64,000 nt of DNA, from assembly GCF_900099785.1 (NCBI RefSeq), contig NZ_FNDS01000006.1:355945-419944 (forward strand), given 5' to 3'. Source of the stretch: Pseudomonas panipatensis. Its GTDB lineage: Bacteria > Pseudomonadota > Gammaproteobacteria > Pseudomonadales > Pseudomonadaceae. The position numbers and the translations under genes were made by a program. The notes under the pieces were generated by a model, which saw only the letters and a list, made by a program, of their open reading frames with translations, did not search any database and was not told where the DNA came from. Positions within the stretch are counted from its first letter, which is position 1, and every line of letters starts with the position of its first letter. This document shows positions 63,549 through 64,000 of this stretch, piece after piece.

Positions 63549-64000
63549 TCAGAGCAACAGCGTGCGGATATCGCCGAGCAGTTCGCCGAGGCGCTTGGTG
63601 AAGCGCGCGGCGGCGGCGCCGTTGATCACCCGGTGGTCGTAGGACAGCGACAGCGGCAGCATCAGGCGCGGCTGGAAGGCCTTGCCGTCCCAGACCGGCT
63701 GCATGCTGGCCTTGGACACGCCGAGGATCGCCACTTCCGGCGCATTGACGATCGGCGTGAAGCCGGTGCCGCCGATGTGGCCGAGGCTGGAGATGGTGAA
63801 GCAGGCGCCCTGCATGGCGTCGGCGGAGAGCTTCTTGGTGCGTGCCTTTTCCGCCAGTTCGGCGGCTTCGGCGGCCAGTTGCAGCAGGCTCTTGCGCTCG
63901 ACGTCGCGGATCACCGGCACCAGCAGGCCGTCCGGGGTGTCCACGGCGAAGCCGATGTGCACGTACTTCTTGCGGATCAGCGCCTTGCCGCTGGGGGCCA
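63549..64000 (-). CDS. aceF: Dihydrolipoamide acetyltransferase E2 of pyruvate dehydrogenase (3' part)
   Basis: C-terminal 150 residues of the E2 catalytic domain; the rest lies beyond the right edge. The active-site motif [15 protein letters not shown] holds the catalytic histidine. Upstream segments [40 protein letters not shown] and [13 protein letters not shown] match pseudomonad AceF closely. It transfers the acetyl group from lipoyl to CoA. The stop TGA is at 63549-63551. In P. aeruginosa aceE lies upstream of aceF. Confidence 0.93.
   Translation of the reverse strand, partial: APSGKALIRKKYVHIGFAVDTPDGLLVPVIRDVERKSLLQLAAEAAELAEKARTKKLSADAMQGACFTISSLGHIGGTGFTPIVNAPEVAILGVSKASMQPVWDGKAFQPRLMLPLSLSYDHRVINGAAAARFTKRLGELLGDIRTLLL

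Overview
The window is GC-rich (very high third-position GC in every gene). It reads as the chromosome of a Pseudomonas from the P. aeruginosa / P. citronellolis / P. knackmussii side of the genus. The basis is a yfiRNB tripartite c-di-GMP system, a 285-aa-type pcaIJ pair followed by pcaF and pcaD, a bdhA / acetoacetyl-CoA synthetase ketone-body locus, an nmoR-nmoA-like divergent pair, and an aceF 3' end with the Pseudomonas E2 catalytic motif. I see no tRNA, rRNA, CRISPR array, insertion sequence or prophage.

Layout. 1-3.9 kb: tail of an unknown gene, then yfiR-yfiN-yfiB-zapE with overlapping ends. 3.9-9.3 kb: a chemoreceptor, an alpha/beta hydrolase and a MalT-like LuxR activator. 9.4-12.7 kb: an M14-like DUF2817 protein, a class II aldolase-family protein and an MFS carrier. 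12.8-21.2 kb: a lipid island with acyl-CoA ligase, lipase-like hydrolase, wax ester synthase/DGAT, a divergent Crp/Fnr regulator, and the DUF1329/DUF1302 envelope pair. 21.5-23.0 kb: YbaK-like, YCII-like and VOC proteins. 23.1-27.0 kb: beta-ketoadipate lower pathway behind two PcaR-like boxes. 27.1-32.2 kb: acetoacetyl-CoA synthetase, 3-hydroxybutyrate dehydrogenase, an in-frame chimera of a PAS regulator with a GntP-type permease, and a sodium:solute symporter. 32.6-35.7 kb: DyP peroxidase, then a SnoaL-like gene and ilvA behind what looks like a complete ribosome-mediated attenuator. 35.9-41.2 kb: PLD-like protein, MFS exporter, LysR / nitronate monooxygenase pair, epoxide hydrolase. 41.6-46.0 kb: an uptake and catabolism operon (TIM-barrel isomerase, 2-oxoglutarate oxygenase, binding protein, fused permease-ATPase). 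46.1-62.0 kb: a Wzx/Wzy-type exopolysaccharide cluster on the minus strand. 62.8-64.0 kb: a GNAT-like protein and the aceF 3' end.

How the parts work together. The left edge holds a c-di-GMP switch and the right side a polysaccharide factory, which is the kind of output c-di-GMP often controls, although no direct link is visible here. The centre is carbon-catabolic: aromatics to succinyl-CoA and acetyl-CoA, ketone bodies to acetoacetyl-CoA, and storage or turnover of fatty acyl chains. The exopolysaccharide genes are ordered on the minus strand as epimerase, initiating sugar transferase, degenerate tyrosine-kinase-like ATPase, OPX lipoprotein, PCP chain-length protein, GT4, Wzy/WaaL-type ligase, two GT2 enzymes, NodB deacetylase, Wzx flippase, secreted glycoside-hydrolase-like protein, FemAB/GNAT-like protein and YdjC deacetylase. 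Most junctions from the GT4 downstream overlap by 1-8 nt, so the set looks like one transcription unit.

The observations I consider most worth following are the attenuator before ilvA (33582-33681), the PAS-GntP deletion fusion (30027-30587), the secreted DEPN-motif protein and the P-loop-defective kinase-like protein of the exopolysaccharide cluster, and the uncharacterised 2-oxoglutarate oxygenase / ABC operon.
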